The translations under genes and the position numbers were made by a program. Shown here piece by piece: positions 35,002 through 44,306 of a DNA stretch of 64,000 nt; positions within the stretch are counted from its first letter, which is position 1; each line of letters opens with the position of its first letter. The notes beneath the pieces are model-generated. The model was given only the letters and a program-made list of their open reading frames with translations. It made no database searches and was not told the origin of the DNA. This DNA comes from Akkermansia sp. RCC_12PD. GTDB lineage: Bacteria > Verrucomicrobiota > Verrucomicrobiia > Verrucomicrobiales > Akkermansiaceae. The DNA lies in NCBI RefSeq assembly GCF_036417355.1, contig NZ_CP143889.1, positions 620,001-684,000 on the forward strand. The letters run 5' to 3'.

Positions 35002-37911
35002 ATGGAACGCAGGCGCTCCTTGAATCTCATGAAATTCCTCCGCGGCATATCGGCAACTCTCCTTCTATTCCTGGCCGGTACGGGCTCCCTGAATGCGGAA
35101 GAAATAGGTATCGGCGTCCTGAACGGAACCGTGGCTACGGAAGCGGCGTTTCTGAATGCCCAGCCCGGAACACTGGCGCAGGAAGGGGAAACATGGAACT
35201 TCATCACTCCGACGACGGCGGCCAAAACCTCGGCAACAGGCCTGAAAACTGTTCGTGGAACAGCCACACAGGCCTCCATATCCTTCAACAATCCCGGCTA
35301 CTGCTTCAGCAACGGCACGTTTGCCGCCGACAAAAACCGTGACTACCTGCTCATGGACTCCTGGGCCGGAATCCGGGGCATGGAAAATGTAGTCATCTCC
35401 CAGCTCCCCGACTCCATGGCGGAATACTGCCATGTGGAAATCTACGGGGATTGCAACACCACAGACCGCGACATGCTCTATACGGTCAACGGCATGGTGA
35501 AAACCATCCAGGACAGGGAAAACTTCTCCGGCACATTTAACGAAGGAGCCAACAAGGTCACCCTGCGGTATGTTCCGGTCGTGAACGGCGTCATCACCAT
35601 CACGGGCAACGGAGCGGACTCCACCCGCTCCGCCATCAACGCCGTGCGCCTGATCTCCCCTGCTCCCGGCATCATCTCCTTCACCGCTACACCGCCTGAA
35701 ATCATGGAAGGAAGCGCCGCGGGCGCGGAACTAAGCTGGAAAACCTGGAAATGCGGAGAAGTCACCTTAAGCACAAAAGACGGTGAAAACATTCCCGTCA
35801 CCACGGAAAACGGCACGGGAGCGATTACGGTCAATCCTGAACAAACAACTACCTATGTACTGAACGCTCGGGGAGAGGACGGAACGGAATCTGCGGCGGA
35901 AGTAATGGTAACCATCAAGAAGCAAGAACCGGAAATCCTTATATTTGAATCGGATAAAAAGAGGATTGTCCCCGGAGCGGATGAAGAAGCCACCTTGACC
36001 TGGAGCACCGTCAAGGCACAAAATCTGGAACTGACGGCCAACGGAAAAAACATCGCCATCACCAGTGAAAACGGAGCCGGCACTCTCCGGGTCAAACCGA
36101 CGGAGACGACTCTCTACACATTGACGTTGACCGCTGCCGATGGAACACAGAAAAGCAAATCACTCATCATCTCCGTTCTGTCGGAAAATACGCCCAATGT
36201 CCTTCTATTTCTGGTAGACGACATGGGCTGGCAGGATACCTCCGTTCCTTTCTATTATCAAAACGGCCAGCCCGTTAAAACGGCCCTGAACAACTTCTAC
36301 AAAACCCCATCTATGGAAAGGCTGGCGGCACAGGGCCTGAAATTCACGAACGCCTATTCATGCCCCGTATGTTCCCCGGGCCGTACGTCCCTGATGACGG
36401 GAAAAAATGCCGCCCGTCACCGGGTTACCAACTGGACATCTCCGAACAGCCCTGTGCTCAATGATTCCAACCCGCATGTGCTCATGCAGGCTCCGCAATG
36501 GAACATGGGCGGGATGAGCCAGCAGGAAATTCCGTTGCCACGCGTGCTACAGGAAGCCGGCTACCGGACTATCATGGTAGGGAAAGCCCACTTCGCCCCG
36601 GCCACAGAGCGTTATGCCAACCCCATCAACCTCGGGTTTGACGTCAATATCGGCGGGAGCTCCGCCGGACAGCCCGGTTCTTACACTCCCCAGTTCGGGT
36701 CCGGCGTCTACCACGTTGCCGGTCTGGAGGAATATTACAAATATACCACGACGGAAGAGAGGAAGAGGAACTTCCTGACCAATGCCCTGACTCAGGAAAT
36801 GAAGAAACAGATCAAGGCGGCCGTGGATGAACAGAAGCCCTTCTTTGCGTACATGGCCCATTATGCCGTTCACCAGCGGCACGACCAGCCGGACCCCAAT
36901 GGGGACACAGAATACTACCAGGCCCTCCAGCCCGGGCGTACCGATTTTGAAGGCAATGTAAACATCAATCAGAACATAGGCAACTTCGCCACCTTGATCC
37001 AAGGCATGGACAAATCCCTGGGCGATCTTATGGATTACCTCCAGGAACTGGGCGTTGCTGACAAAACGCTGGTCATCTTTATGTCCGACAACGGCGGGGA
37101 CTCTCCCATCCAGCAAGGATCCAGCCGCAATATGCCCATGGTGGAGAAGGTCAGCGCTATCGCGCCGCTCAGGGGCCGCAAAGGCAACCGCTATGAAGGG
37201 GGCACCCGGATACCGATGATCGTGGGCTGGGCGAAGGTGAACGCCTCCGCCCCCATCCAACAGGAATACCCCATTCCGCAAAATGTCGCCAATCATGACA
37301 TCGTAGCCATCTGGGACATCTATCCCACCCTTTTGAGCATGCTGAAGCTTCAGGTTCCGGTGGACCAGCAGGTGGACGGGGAGGACATCAGTCCCTACTT
37401 CAAGGGGGAAGCTTCCTTCCACCGCACTCAGAAGATCTACCACCATTACCCCCACTACCATGGCTACGGCCACTTCTATTCCACCTACCGGGAGGGAGAC
37501 TGGAAAGTCATTTACGACTATCTGGACCAGTACCCTAATACGGATCTCTGGACCACCTATAACGAAGGGTATAAAACGGCGGGCCGCTTTCCATGGAAAC
37601 TTTTCAACTTGAAGGACGATATCAGCGAAAGCAAGGACCAGGCCCGGGATCCGGCGCAGCAAGAACGCCTGATGCGCATGGCGCGCGCCCTGATGAGGGA
37701 ACTCCACGGAGCCGACGCCCAATATCCCCTCCTTAAAAGAAACGGAAAAATCATCGGTACGGCCTATATCCGCATGCCGGACCTCCCGGATGTGGATTCT
37801 GACGGGGACGGCGTACCGGATCTAATTGAAGACGCCAATGGAAACGGGCTCATCGACCCCGGGGAAACGGACCCGGACGATCCTTCGTCCGTCGTGCCCA
37901 TTCAGGAATAA
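35002..37911 (+). CDS. Secreted arylsulfatase with N-terminal Ig-like domains and calcium-type tail
   Basis: The 969-residue protein has a signal peptide (MKFLRGISATLLLFLAGTGS after a short basic N-terminus) and a cadherin/Ig-like region at about 220-390 with two repeats of similar pattern (TTENGTGAITVNPEQTTTYV and TSENGAGTLRVKPTETTLYT). The sulfatase core follows: VLLFLVDDMGWQDTS binds calcium, CSPGRTSLMTG carries the cysteine (residue 457) converted to formylglycine, and MSDNGGDSP completes the site. The tail DVDSDGDGVPDLIEDANGNG is a calcium-binding repeat. I chose ATG 35002 (AAGGA just upstream). It probably desulfates host glycans outside the cell. A beta-helix gene follows after 26 bases. 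Confidence 0.9.
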   Translation: MERRRSLNLMKFLRGISATLLLFLAGTGSLNAEEIGIGVLNGTVATEAAFLNAQPGTLAQEGETWNFITPTTAAKTSATGLKTVRGTATQASISFNNPGYCFSNGTFAADKNRDYLLMDSWAGIRGMENVVISQLPDSMAEYCHVEIYGDCNTTDRDMLYTVNGMVKTIQDRENFSGTFNEGANKVTLRYVPVVNGVITITGNGADSTRSAINAVRLISPAPGIISFTATPPEIMEGSAAGAELSWKTWKCGEVTLSTKDGENIPVTTENGTGAITVNPEQTTTYVLNARGEDGTESAAEVMVTIKKQEPEILIFESDKKRIVPGADEEATLTWSTVKAQNLELTANGKNIAITSENGAGTLRVKPTETTLYTLTLTAADGTQKSKSLIISVLSENTPNVLLFLVDDMGWQDTSVPFYYQNGQPVKTALNNFYKTPSMERLAAQGLKFTNAYSCPVCSPGRTSLMTGKNAARHRVTNWTSPNSPVLNDSNPHVLMQAPQWNMGGMSQQEIPLPRVLQEAGYRTIMVGKAHFAPATERYANPINLGFDVNIGGSSAGQPGSYTPQFGSGVYHVAGLEEYYKYTTTEERKRNFLTNALTQEMKKQIKAAVDEQKPFFAYMAHYAVHQRHDQPDPNGDTEYYQALQPGRTDFEGNVNINQNIGNFATLIQGMDKSLGDLMDYLQELGVADKTLVIFMSDNGGDSPIQQGSSRNMPMVEKVSAIAPLRGRKGNRYEGGTRIPMIVGWAKVNASAPIQQEYPIPQNVANHDIVAIWDIYPTLLSMLKLQVPVDQQVDGEDISPYFKGEASFHRTQKIYHHYPHYHGYGHFYSTYREGDWKVIYDYLDQYPNTDLWTTYNEGYKTAGRFPWKLFNLKDDISESKDQARDPAQQERLMRMARALMRELHGADAQYPLLKRNGKIIGTAYIRMPDLPDVDSDGDGVPDLIEDANGNGLIDPGETDPDDPSSVVPIQE

Positions 37912-37937
37912 ACACTCCGACCAACAGGACAAGAATC

Positions 37938-39518
37938 ATGAAGCAACCACGCCATTATTCCGCCGTTCCTGCCCGCATGCGGCTTGGCAGGCTGGTCATC
38001 TGCACTGGAATGTTCCTTTCAGGGGCTCTCCTCATGGGCGACACCGTCATCAATGCCGGAGGAGGCGTCAGTAATGTAAAAAAAACGGGCAATGGAGGAG
38101 GCACGCTGGACTACGGCCAAGTCACCATTTCCGGAACGGCCGTCTATGAAAACAACACGGTCAGCGGATTTTCCCAGGGCGGTGCGGTTTACGCCGGCTC
38201 CGTCATCCAGAATGAGGCCGTTTCCTTCTCCGGCAACCGGGCGGAATCCGGCAGCGGCGGCGCGCTCTACTGCCGCGGAAACGTAAAAATTGCGGCTGGC
38301 TCCTCTTTTTCCGGCAACATGGCATCCCACAACGGAGGAGCCCTGTGCCTGGATGCCAATGACGGAGAAGTTCTCCGCACCGCAAACATTGAAAGCGGCA
38401 GTACCTTCGCGAACAACAGTGCGGGCAAACTGGGGGGAGCCATCTACGCAGCCGGTAAAGGCGCCGCCTGCCAAACGGAACTGACGCTTCACTCCGCAGA
38501 CTCCTCCCGCCCCATCTCCTTCAGCGGCAACTACCGTGGAAGGGCCGTCGGAACCTCTGCGGGCGGAAGCGCCAACTCCATTACGGTCATGGGCAACGTC
38601 AGCATGGTCATGCAGGCGGAGCAGGACTGCCTGATCAGCATGGAGGACCCCATCCACTCCTTTGAGGGATACTCCTCCACCTCAAGCCTGCGGAAAACGG
38701 GGCCCGGTACCCTCGGATTCGGTGGAGGCATTTCCCGGTGCCATTTTCCGGTAAGCGTGGAAGCCGGCACGGTGAAGCTGGGCGCGACAGCCTCCCTGCA
38801 GGGGATGACGGAACTGAGCATAGCCGGAGGAACACGGCTGGGCTTCACGCTGCCCGCAGAACCGGCGGCGGATGCCAAATGGAGCGCTCAAGGGCCTGTT
38901 GCCCTGAACGGAGCGGCGGAACTCCACGTGACCCTGCCGGAAATAACGGACACAAAACAAGGCAAAACATGGAAACTCGTGGAAGGCAGTGCCCTGTCCA
39001 TGACGAGCCAGCCCTCCGTCTCCTATGACCCGGCAACAGCCGCTCCGTGGCAGCAGGCGGGCAGCTTCTCCCTGCACCGGGAGGAAACAATAGGAAAAAG
39101 CGCGCTGGTCTTAAGCTGGACTCCCACTCCTTCTCCCTATGAAAAATGGAAGAATGACCATTTTACAGACGACACTCCGGAAGACCAAACCGCTCCGGAA
39201 GCCGCCCCCGCCGGGGACGGCATCACCAACCTGATGAAATACGCCACGGGGCTGCCGCCCCTTCAACCCTGCGGCACCGTCACTACGCTGACGGTCAGGA
39301 ATGTGGATGGCATGCCGCACCTGGTGCTGGAATGGCCGGTGAATCCGGATGCCACAGACGTCGTCTTCAATGTGGAAAGCTCAACAGACCTGAAAAAATG
39401 GAATGATGAAGGCGTGGTAACTCCGACGGGTTCACGGGGAGAGTATCAAGACCCGGCGGCGATTGACAGCAATGCGCCGGAACGCCGCTTTCTGCGTCTG
39501 AAAGTGACGCGGGAATAA
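37938..39518 (+). CDS. Secreted beta-helix protein, downstream partner of the sulfatase
   Basis: The 526-residue product starts with a signal-like segment (LGRLVICTGMFLSGALLMGD) and then repeats resembling the chlamydial polymorphic membrane protein passengers (GGAVYAG, FSGNRAESGSGGALY, GGAIYAAG), which predict a right-handed beta-helix. The C-terminal part (YEKWKNDHFTDDTPE, GDGITNLMKYATGLPP, FNVESSTDLKKWNDEGVVTP) is a module seen in other verrucomicrobial secreted proteins. No autotransporter barrel and no PEP-CTERM tail are visible. It lies 26 bases after the sulfatase, so it is probably cotranscribed. Function unknown. Confidence 0.75.
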   Translation: MKQPRHYSAVPARMRLGRLVICTGMFLSGALLMGDTVINAGGGVSNVKKTGNGGGTLDYGQVTISGTAVYENNTVSGFSQGGAVYAGSVIQNEAVSFSGNRAESGSGGALYCRGNVKIAAGSSFSGNMASHNGGALCLDANDGEVLRTANIESGSTFANNSAGKLGGAIYAAGKGAACQTELTLHSADSSRPISFSGNYRGRAVGTSAGGSANSITVMGNVSMVMQAEQDCLISMEDPIHSFEGYSSTSSLRKTGPGTLGFGGGISRCHFPVSVEAGTVKLGATASLQGMTELSIAGGTRLGFTLPAEPAADAKWSAQGPVALNGAAELHVTLPEITDTKQGKTWKLVEGSALSMTSQPSVSYDPATAAPWQQAGSFSLHREETIGKSALVLSWTPTPSPYEKWKNDHFTDDTPEDQTAPEAAPAGDGITNLMKYATGLPPLQPCGTVTTLTVRNVDGMPHLVLEWPVNPDATDVVFNVESSTDLKKWNDEGVVTPTGSRGEYQDPAAIDSNAPERRFLRLKVTRE

Positions 39519-39727
39519 AAGGAAAAGGCAGGAAAAACTCTCTCCCCGGTCTTAAAAATCCTCTTCTCTGCGTTTTGTGAAAGCAAGCCGACCCCGAAAG
39601 GAAGTAGCTCTCCATATTCCGGCTTTTCATGGATAAACCTTATCTGGAACAAATCGAAAACATTCCCGCCTGCACCTTATATCTTCCTCTCCGGAGAAAC
39701 CCTTTCCTGACCCTAAGACGCCTCTCC

Positions 39728-39752
39728 CCATGAATAGACGTCTTAAACATGG
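39728..39752 (-). terminator. Possible terminator of the DUF805 gene
   Basis: CCCATG and CATGGG form a short inverted repeat a few bases after the DUF805 stop, and AAGACG/CGTCTT arms overlap it. No clear T-run follows on the minus strand, so support is weak. The rest of 39519-39759 shows nothing. Confidence 0.3.
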
Positions 39753-39759
39753 GAACACA

Positions 39760-40398
39760 TCAATTCCACGGAGGATCTCCGTACTTATTCTCACCCAGCT
39801 GGCTCTCCCCATAGGACAAATACCACAGCAGCAGCCATCCCAGCGCGGGCAGCCCCAGGCACACCAGCCAAATACCGCTTCTCCCCACATCATGCAGACG
39901 GCGTACCATGGTAGCCGCCAGCGGAATGGCCAGGAGGGACAAAACCAGATAAAACAGCCCCAAAAAGACGCTTTCCATCCACGGTGCCGGATAGGAGAAA
40001 AAACCGTACTTTTCCAGGGCCGGAAGACAGGCCGCAGCCAACCACACCGACCCCAGAGTGGCATATACCTCCCGCATCTCACCCTTGCCTGCACGCCCCC
40101 GGAAACTGCACCATTCCCTGGCCACCCTGCGCCAATACTTCTGCCGTGACCAGTCGGGAGCAAGAGACCTTTCGCAGGTATCTGCCTCTCCTTCCGCCAC
40201 CTCCATGTCCCCATCCTCGTCCAAGACAGTCATGGGCGGAATATAGGAAGACAAAGGCCTCCAAGCCCCGTCGGGCAACTTTCTCACCAGAGCCTGGTTG
40301 GACAACCGCCCCTGGTTCCTGGCCTGCAACAGAAGCACCAGGGCAACTGGTCCTTTGGAAGAACCGTCAATTGCCTGGTACTCGTAAAGATCGCTCAT
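39760..40398 (-). CDS. DUF805 membrane protein with an N-terminal GYF_2-like domain
   Basis: The 212-residue protein begins with a soluble region (YEYQAIDGSSKGPVALVLLL, LVRKLPDGAWRPLSSYIPP) that resembles the GYF_2-type domain (question, then a W-x-P ligand-binding pattern). It ends with four hydrophobic segments that carry the DUF805 hallmark RRLHDVGRSG. DUF805 proteins are small inner-membrane proteins of unknown function. The start lies 9 bases after the stop of the sulfatase gene, so the two are one transcript. Whether it acts with the sulfatase is not shown. Confidence 0.85.
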   Translation of the reverse strand: MSDLYEYQAIDGSSKGPVALVLLLQARNQGRLSNQALVRKLPDGAWRPLSSYIPPMTVLDEDGDMEVAEGEADTCERSLAPDWSRQKYWRRVAREWCSFRGRAGKGEMREVYATLGSVWLAAACLPALEKYGFFSYPAPWMESVFLGLFYLVLSLLAIPLAATMVRRLHDVGRSGIWLVCLGLPALGWLLLWYLSYGESQLGENKYGDPPWN

Positions 40399-40407
40399 GG
40401 ATTGGCT

Positions 40408-42561
40408 TTACTTGCCATCCGGGGAATGGCTGAATGCGGAAACGGGAATCTCCTGCTTGGGCAGATTGGGCCCTTTCCACTTCAGAGTCACTGCGGAACC
40501 GGAACCGGCCGTCCCCACATAGCCGATGCGGATGGGATGCTGGCCCGCCTTCAAATACACGGGATTGTTTTCTTCCCCCAGGTCGGAGGATACTTCCGTT
40601 CCGGGATGATACACCTTGTCCGCATCAATCAGCTCCATCCCGTGCAGGCGCACAAAAGCCTTGCTCCCCTTGTTGGCGTCCGTAGTCAGATAAAAGGTAT
40701 AGGCGCCGTCTGCGGGAACATTCACGTAACCCGTCAGTTCCACGCCCCGCTTCCTGGGACCGTTCATCTTGACGGACGGGGCTTGCGTCACGCCGTGGGA
40801 GACAGCCGGAGCCTTCATCTGGCGGAAATCGGGCACCCAGGGGAATTCCCCTTCATACAGGGACCACTTCAGGCCGGGAACTCCCTTGGCTTCCACGGCA
40901 GGCACCAGAGCCGTATCAAACACCGTCTTGGAAGGATGGGATGCCCGGCGATTGGACAATGCGGCAGCCTTCATGCGAGCCTGCAGTTCCGGTTTGGACG
41001 CGGCCAGATCCTTGCTTTCCTGCGGGTCCTTCAAGGTATCGAAAATCATGAAATCCTTGTCCGCATCCTTCACCCCCATGCGCAGCCCCTTCAAACCGTC
41101 CACAAAGACGATCTGCTGCTGGCCGCGCTGGGCACCCTTGTGCTCACCCAGGAAATCCTTGTAACCGGGGGTTTTGCTTCCGTGGTTGTACTCGGTGTAA
41201 ACAATGCCCGGCTTCTGCTTGTCCGCGTGCCCTGTCAGCGTCGGCATCAGGGAAACACCGTCGCTGCGGGCCGGAACAGGCACGCCGGCGGCATCCGCCA
41301 GGGTAGCCAGCCAGTCATGGAATTGACCGGGCTGAAGACTGACCTGACCCTTGGGAATGCGGGCAGGCCAGCGTACCAGCGTGGGAACACGCATGCCGCC
41401 TTCCCAGCAATCCCGCTTGATCCCGTCCATCATCCCGTAACTCTTGAAAAACTGCGGATTCTGCGCTCCGTGCTGATGCTTCATATCGGCGCCGCCTTCA
41501 TTGTGGGGGCCATTGTCGGACGTGAAAACAATCATCGTATTGTTGTCTATCTTCAAATCCTTCAGCAAATGAATCAAATCCGCCACTACATCATCCACTC
41601 GGCGGATCATGGTGGAATGACGCTTGGCCACCTCATTCGGAAAACGGGAATTGTCCGGATAAATATAAGTATCCTTGTCCTTCTCCGCCTTGGGGCCAAA
41701 AGCCGTATTGGCGGATTCCGTGCCGTTCTTCTTTACCCATTGCAGGCCGCCTTTCACACCGCCGCCGGAAGGATAGGGCGTACCGGGAACCGTCAGGCTC
41801 CCGTGGGGAGCCGGAAAAGCCAGATACAGGAAAAACGGCTTGCCGGTCTTGCGGGCGGACTTGCGCTGGTCCATGATCCACTGCTTGGCACGGGCGCCAA
41901 ACAAATCCGTGGAATAGGCGGTCAGGGGAACCTGCTCCTTGATATTCTTCCATTCCGGATTCGGGGCGTAACCGTTGTATTCAAAAAGATCGCGGGATTC
42001 GGAAGGATAGTGGAAATGTCCGGCCAAATGGTCCAGAATGCCGTAAAAATAATTGAATCCGCGCTGGTGGGGGCCGCCCGTCACCGGGCCATGGCTCTGC
42101 CCGCCCCCGCCTACGCCCCATTTGCCGATGGCGGCGGTATCATATCCGGCTTCCTTCAAGACGGAACCCAGCGTATGGGAATCTTCAATGGGATGGTCAA
42201 ACCGGTTGTTCCTCACCACACGGGAAGTTCCCTGGTGCACGCCCAGCAGCAGGGAGGCGCGTGCCGGAGCACACACGGGCGCGGCGGAATAATGGCGGCG
42301 CAGCTGAATCCCTTCACGGGCCATGGCTGACAAGGCCGGAGTTTTAAACTCGTTCTTCCTGCCCACCGTGCGTCCATTCAAATTCTCCTGGCTCCAGTTG
42401 GAATCCAGATCGCCCCACCCCATGTCATCCACCAGAATGAAAATGATATTGGGCCGCGCAGTTTTTCCCGGTTTGGCGGAAGGGTTCACGGCGTTTCCAG
42501 GAACGGCCATGCAGGGAATGGCGGCAGTTAGCAAAACGGTCAGGAAAGGCAGCAATTTCAT
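40408..42561 (-). CDS. Secreted arylsulfatase with a C-terminal PA14-like domain
   Basis: The 717-residue protein has a signal peptide (MKLLPFLTVLLTAAIPCMA), an S1-type sulfatase domain, and a C-terminal sugar-binding-like domain. Catalytic features are IFILVDDMGWGDLDS (metal-binding Asp pair), C97-A-P-A-R (the formylglycine motif), and FTSDNGPHNEG. The C-terminal region (ELTGYVNVPADGAYTFYLTT, HPIRIGYVGTAGSGSA) fits PA14, which may bind glycans. The maturation enzyme is not in this window. It differs from the first sulfatase in architecture and so in likely substrate. Confidence 0.93.
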   Translation of the reverse strand: MKLLPFLTVLLTAAIPCMAVPGNAVNPSAKPGKTARPNIIFILVDDMGWGDLDSNWSQENLNGRTVGRKNEFKTPALSAMAREGIQLRRHYSAAPVCAPARASLLLGVHQGTSRVVRNNRFDHPIEDSHTLGSVLKEAGYDTAAIGKWGVGGGGQSHGPVTGGPHQRGFNYFYGILDHLAGHFHYPSESRDLFEYNGYAPNPEWKNIKEQVPLTAYSTDLFGARAKQWIMDQRKSARKTGKPFFLYLAFPAPHGSLTVPGTPYPSGGGVKGGLQWVKKNGTESANTAFGPKAEKDKDTYIYPDNSRFPNEVAKRHSTMIRRVDDVVADLIHLLKDLKIDNNTMIVFTSDNGPHNEGGADMKHQHGAQNPQFFKSYGMMDGIKRDCWEGGMRVPTLVRWPARIPKGQVSLQPGQFHDWLATLADAAGVPVPARSDGVSLMPTLTGHADKQKPGIVYTEYNHGSKTPGYKDFLGEHKGAQRGQQQIVFVDGLKGLRMGVKDADKDFMIFDTLKDPQESKDLAASKPELQARMKAAALSNRRASHPSKTVFDTALVPAVEAKGVPGLKWSLYEGEFPWVPDFRQMKAPAVSHGVTQAPSVKMNGPRKRGVELTGYVNVPADGAYTFYLTTDANKGSKAFVRLHGMELIDADKVYHPGTEVSSDLGEENNPVYLKAGQHPIRIGYVGTAGSGSAVTLKWKGPNLPKQEIPVSAFSHSPDGK

Positions 42562-43152
42562 CTTGAAAATGGAAATGTGATTAACATGTAAACGTTGCAG
42601 GGACGATCAATCTTACAGAAAACCTGACTCCCCTCAAGCAAATTAAACAGCGCCGCCGAATTGACCATGGAGCCACACGAATTATTGTGGAGAGTGTCAT
42701 GAAACCTCCTCCCTGTTCTCATTGGCATTCTCCTCCTCCGTTCAGCCCTTCTTTATCACATACAAGAGGAATCCCTGAAATCCTGGACAATACGGTACTC
42801 CGAAAGCATGTTTGCATGTGAAAGCGTCAAAGAATACTTGAAGAACCATTTTATCCTGCTGATTCAGGACAGCCCCCGATATATTCGGAAAAACAATTGT
42901 TTTCTTTCACCCCCTTGAGGAAGAGGAGAACCGGCGGACGGAAAGACCAGTACCGGCTGCGGTACCGCAAAAGATCACCCCGTACCGATCGTTCCGGTGC
43001 GCCGCAGCCCACCCTCCGCCCCGTCAGGGCTTCTCTTCCGGTCCATCGGAAAGAAATTGGCGGGCAGAAGGAATAAATGGATATTTTCTTCATTTGGAGA
43101 ACATTGCGTAGAAAAAAAAGAAGAAAAAATCATGTTTGTGCACGGCCCAGCG
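42562..43152. other. Long gene-free stretch
   Basis: No open frame here resembles a protein family. The left part should contain the sulfatase promoter on the minus strand. The short frames at 42851-43203 are poor: the plus frame ending 43203 (ADCKSALTLLF) merely translates a REP-like palindrome. The stretch may be degenerate sequence. Confidence 0.45.
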
Positions 43153-43169
43153 GCGGATTGCAAATCCGC
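43153..43169 (+). repeat. REP-like palindrome (copy A)
   Basis: GCGGATT and AATCCGC form a 7-bp stem with the 3-base loop GCA. It lies in the 830-base gap between a sulfatase and a PEP-CTERM gene. The reverse-oriented partner is at 43322-43336. Confidence 0.7.
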
Positions 43170-43321
43170 GCTTACTCTCCTCTTTTTTTATATGACCGGA
43201 TAACTGATTCATAGTCAGCAGGAAACACATTTCAGCGAAAGACCAGAGCAAACGTAGTTTTCTAAAAAAGAATAACTTGAGGTCAATTAAGGATTTGTTC
43301 TCCAATATTCGGCATTGTTTG

Positions 43322-43336
43322 CGGATTTGCAATCCG
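43322..43336 (-). repeat. REP-like palindrome (copy B)
   Basis: CGGATT and AATCCG pair around the loop TGC. Read on the minus strand it shares 15 bases (GGATTGCAAATCCGC) with copy A, so the two form an inverted pair about 150 bases apart, as in bacterial interspersed mosaic elements. Confidence 0.7.
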
Positions 43337-43393
43337 GTAAAGAACCCATATCGCTGTCCGTACAGCCTTTCCAACCCTCACATATTATACTGC

Positions 43394-44203
43394 ATGAAGA
43401 TTAAATCTATATCCGCCCTGCTTGCCGTCCTGGGATGTTCCGTCTCCCTGGGGGCAACCACCACCATTACGGATTTCTCCGGCCTTCTCGGCGGAACCCG
43501 CCAGGACGGTATTTCCCTGAGCGGAACAAATGCCACCGCAACAGGTACCGGAGGCCTTTCCCTGAACAACGGTTCCCTGGACTTTACCATGACCGGAGCA
43601 ACGAATCGCCCGAATGTTAATGCAGGCCAGTCTTTCAGCGTAGCCCTGACCTTCGATCTCTCCACTCTTGATTCTGCAACAGGCTCCACGCTGTTTTCCG
43701 CCCAATTTGGAACTGGCGCTGACGCCTTCGCCGGCCTTTTCGGAGCCCAGTACAAGGACGGGGGAGTTCATTTCGGCTATTGGGGTACCAGCCAAACCAA
43801 CGGGAAATACGGGACAACAGATCCCACCATCTCCGTAACGGGAAATACGGGCAATCTGTCTGTTGTATGGACAAAAACCTCTGATAACAATGTCAATCTG
43901 GATGTCTACCTGGACAGTGGTAAAATTGGAAGCATCACATCCAATGGCGGAGGAATCAACTTCAGCAGACAATTGGAACATCTTTTCGTAGGAGGCAAAG
44001 GAACAACCAACAGCGGAAGCATCACCAACAGCTTCACTACCTCCAGCGACCTGACCCTCGAAGGCATGCAAATCGTGACGGGCGGAGTCATGGATGAAGA
44101 AGCCTTCAAGAATTACTATAACCAGCTGGTCCCTGAACCGGCCACGGCATCCCTTAGCCTGCTGGGCTTGAGCGTGCTGATGCTGCGCCGCCGCAGATCC
44201 TGA
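43394..44203 (+). CDS. PEP-CTERM protein with a LamG/concanavalin-like domain
   Basis: The 269-residue protein starts MKIKSISALLAVLGCSVSLG (signal peptide) and ends VPEPATASLSLLGLSVLMLR followed by RRRS, a PEP-CTERM tail. The body has beta-sandwich features of the concanavalin-like fold (NAGQSFSVALTFDLSTLDSA, VHFGYWGTSQTNG, VNLDVYLDSGKIGSI), a fold used for carbohydrate binding, but no catalytic residue is seen. The start ATG 43394 is preferred over the longer frame, which passes through a REP-like repeat. A terminator follows at 44230. Confidence 0.82.
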   Translation: MKIKSISALLAVLGCSVSLGATTTITDFSGLLGGTRQDGISLSGTNATATGTGGLSLNNGSLDFTMTGATNRPNVNAGQSFSVALTFDLSTLDSATGSTLFSAQFGTGADAFAGLFGAQYKDGGVHFGYWGTSQTNGKYGTTDPTISVTGNTGNLSVVWTKTSDNNVNLDVYLDSGKIGSITSNGGGINFSRQLEHLFVGGKGTTNSGSITNSFTTSSDLTLEGMQIVTGGVMDEEAFKNYYNQLVPEPATASLSLLGLSVLMLRRRRS

Positions 44204-44229
44204 CCGGAATTCATCCCTGACAACCTTTC

Positions 44230-44264
44230 ACGGCCATCCGGCCCGACCCGGATGGCCGTTCTTT
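44230..44264 (+). terminator. Terminator after the second PEP-CTERM gene
   Basis: ACGGCCATCCG and CGGATGGCCGT form an 11-bp stem with an 8-base loop, followed by TCTTT. The tail is short, but the stem is strong and sits 27 bases after the stop. Confidence 0.75.
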
Positions 44265-44306
44265 ACCTGAAATTCAAATACCCGTTTCATTCTCTTCTCC
44301 ATTTCC

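Noticed and set aside
40402-42330. A 642-codon plus-strand frame across the second sulfatase
   Set aside because: It is antisense to a sulfatase with intact catalytic motifs and has no recognisable domain.
43153-43169. Anticodon arm of a tRNA-Cys, since the stem-loop resembles one with a GCA loop
   Set aside because: No acceptor stem, D arm or T arm can be formed from the flanks. The reverse copy at 43322 makes a REP-like repeat more likely.
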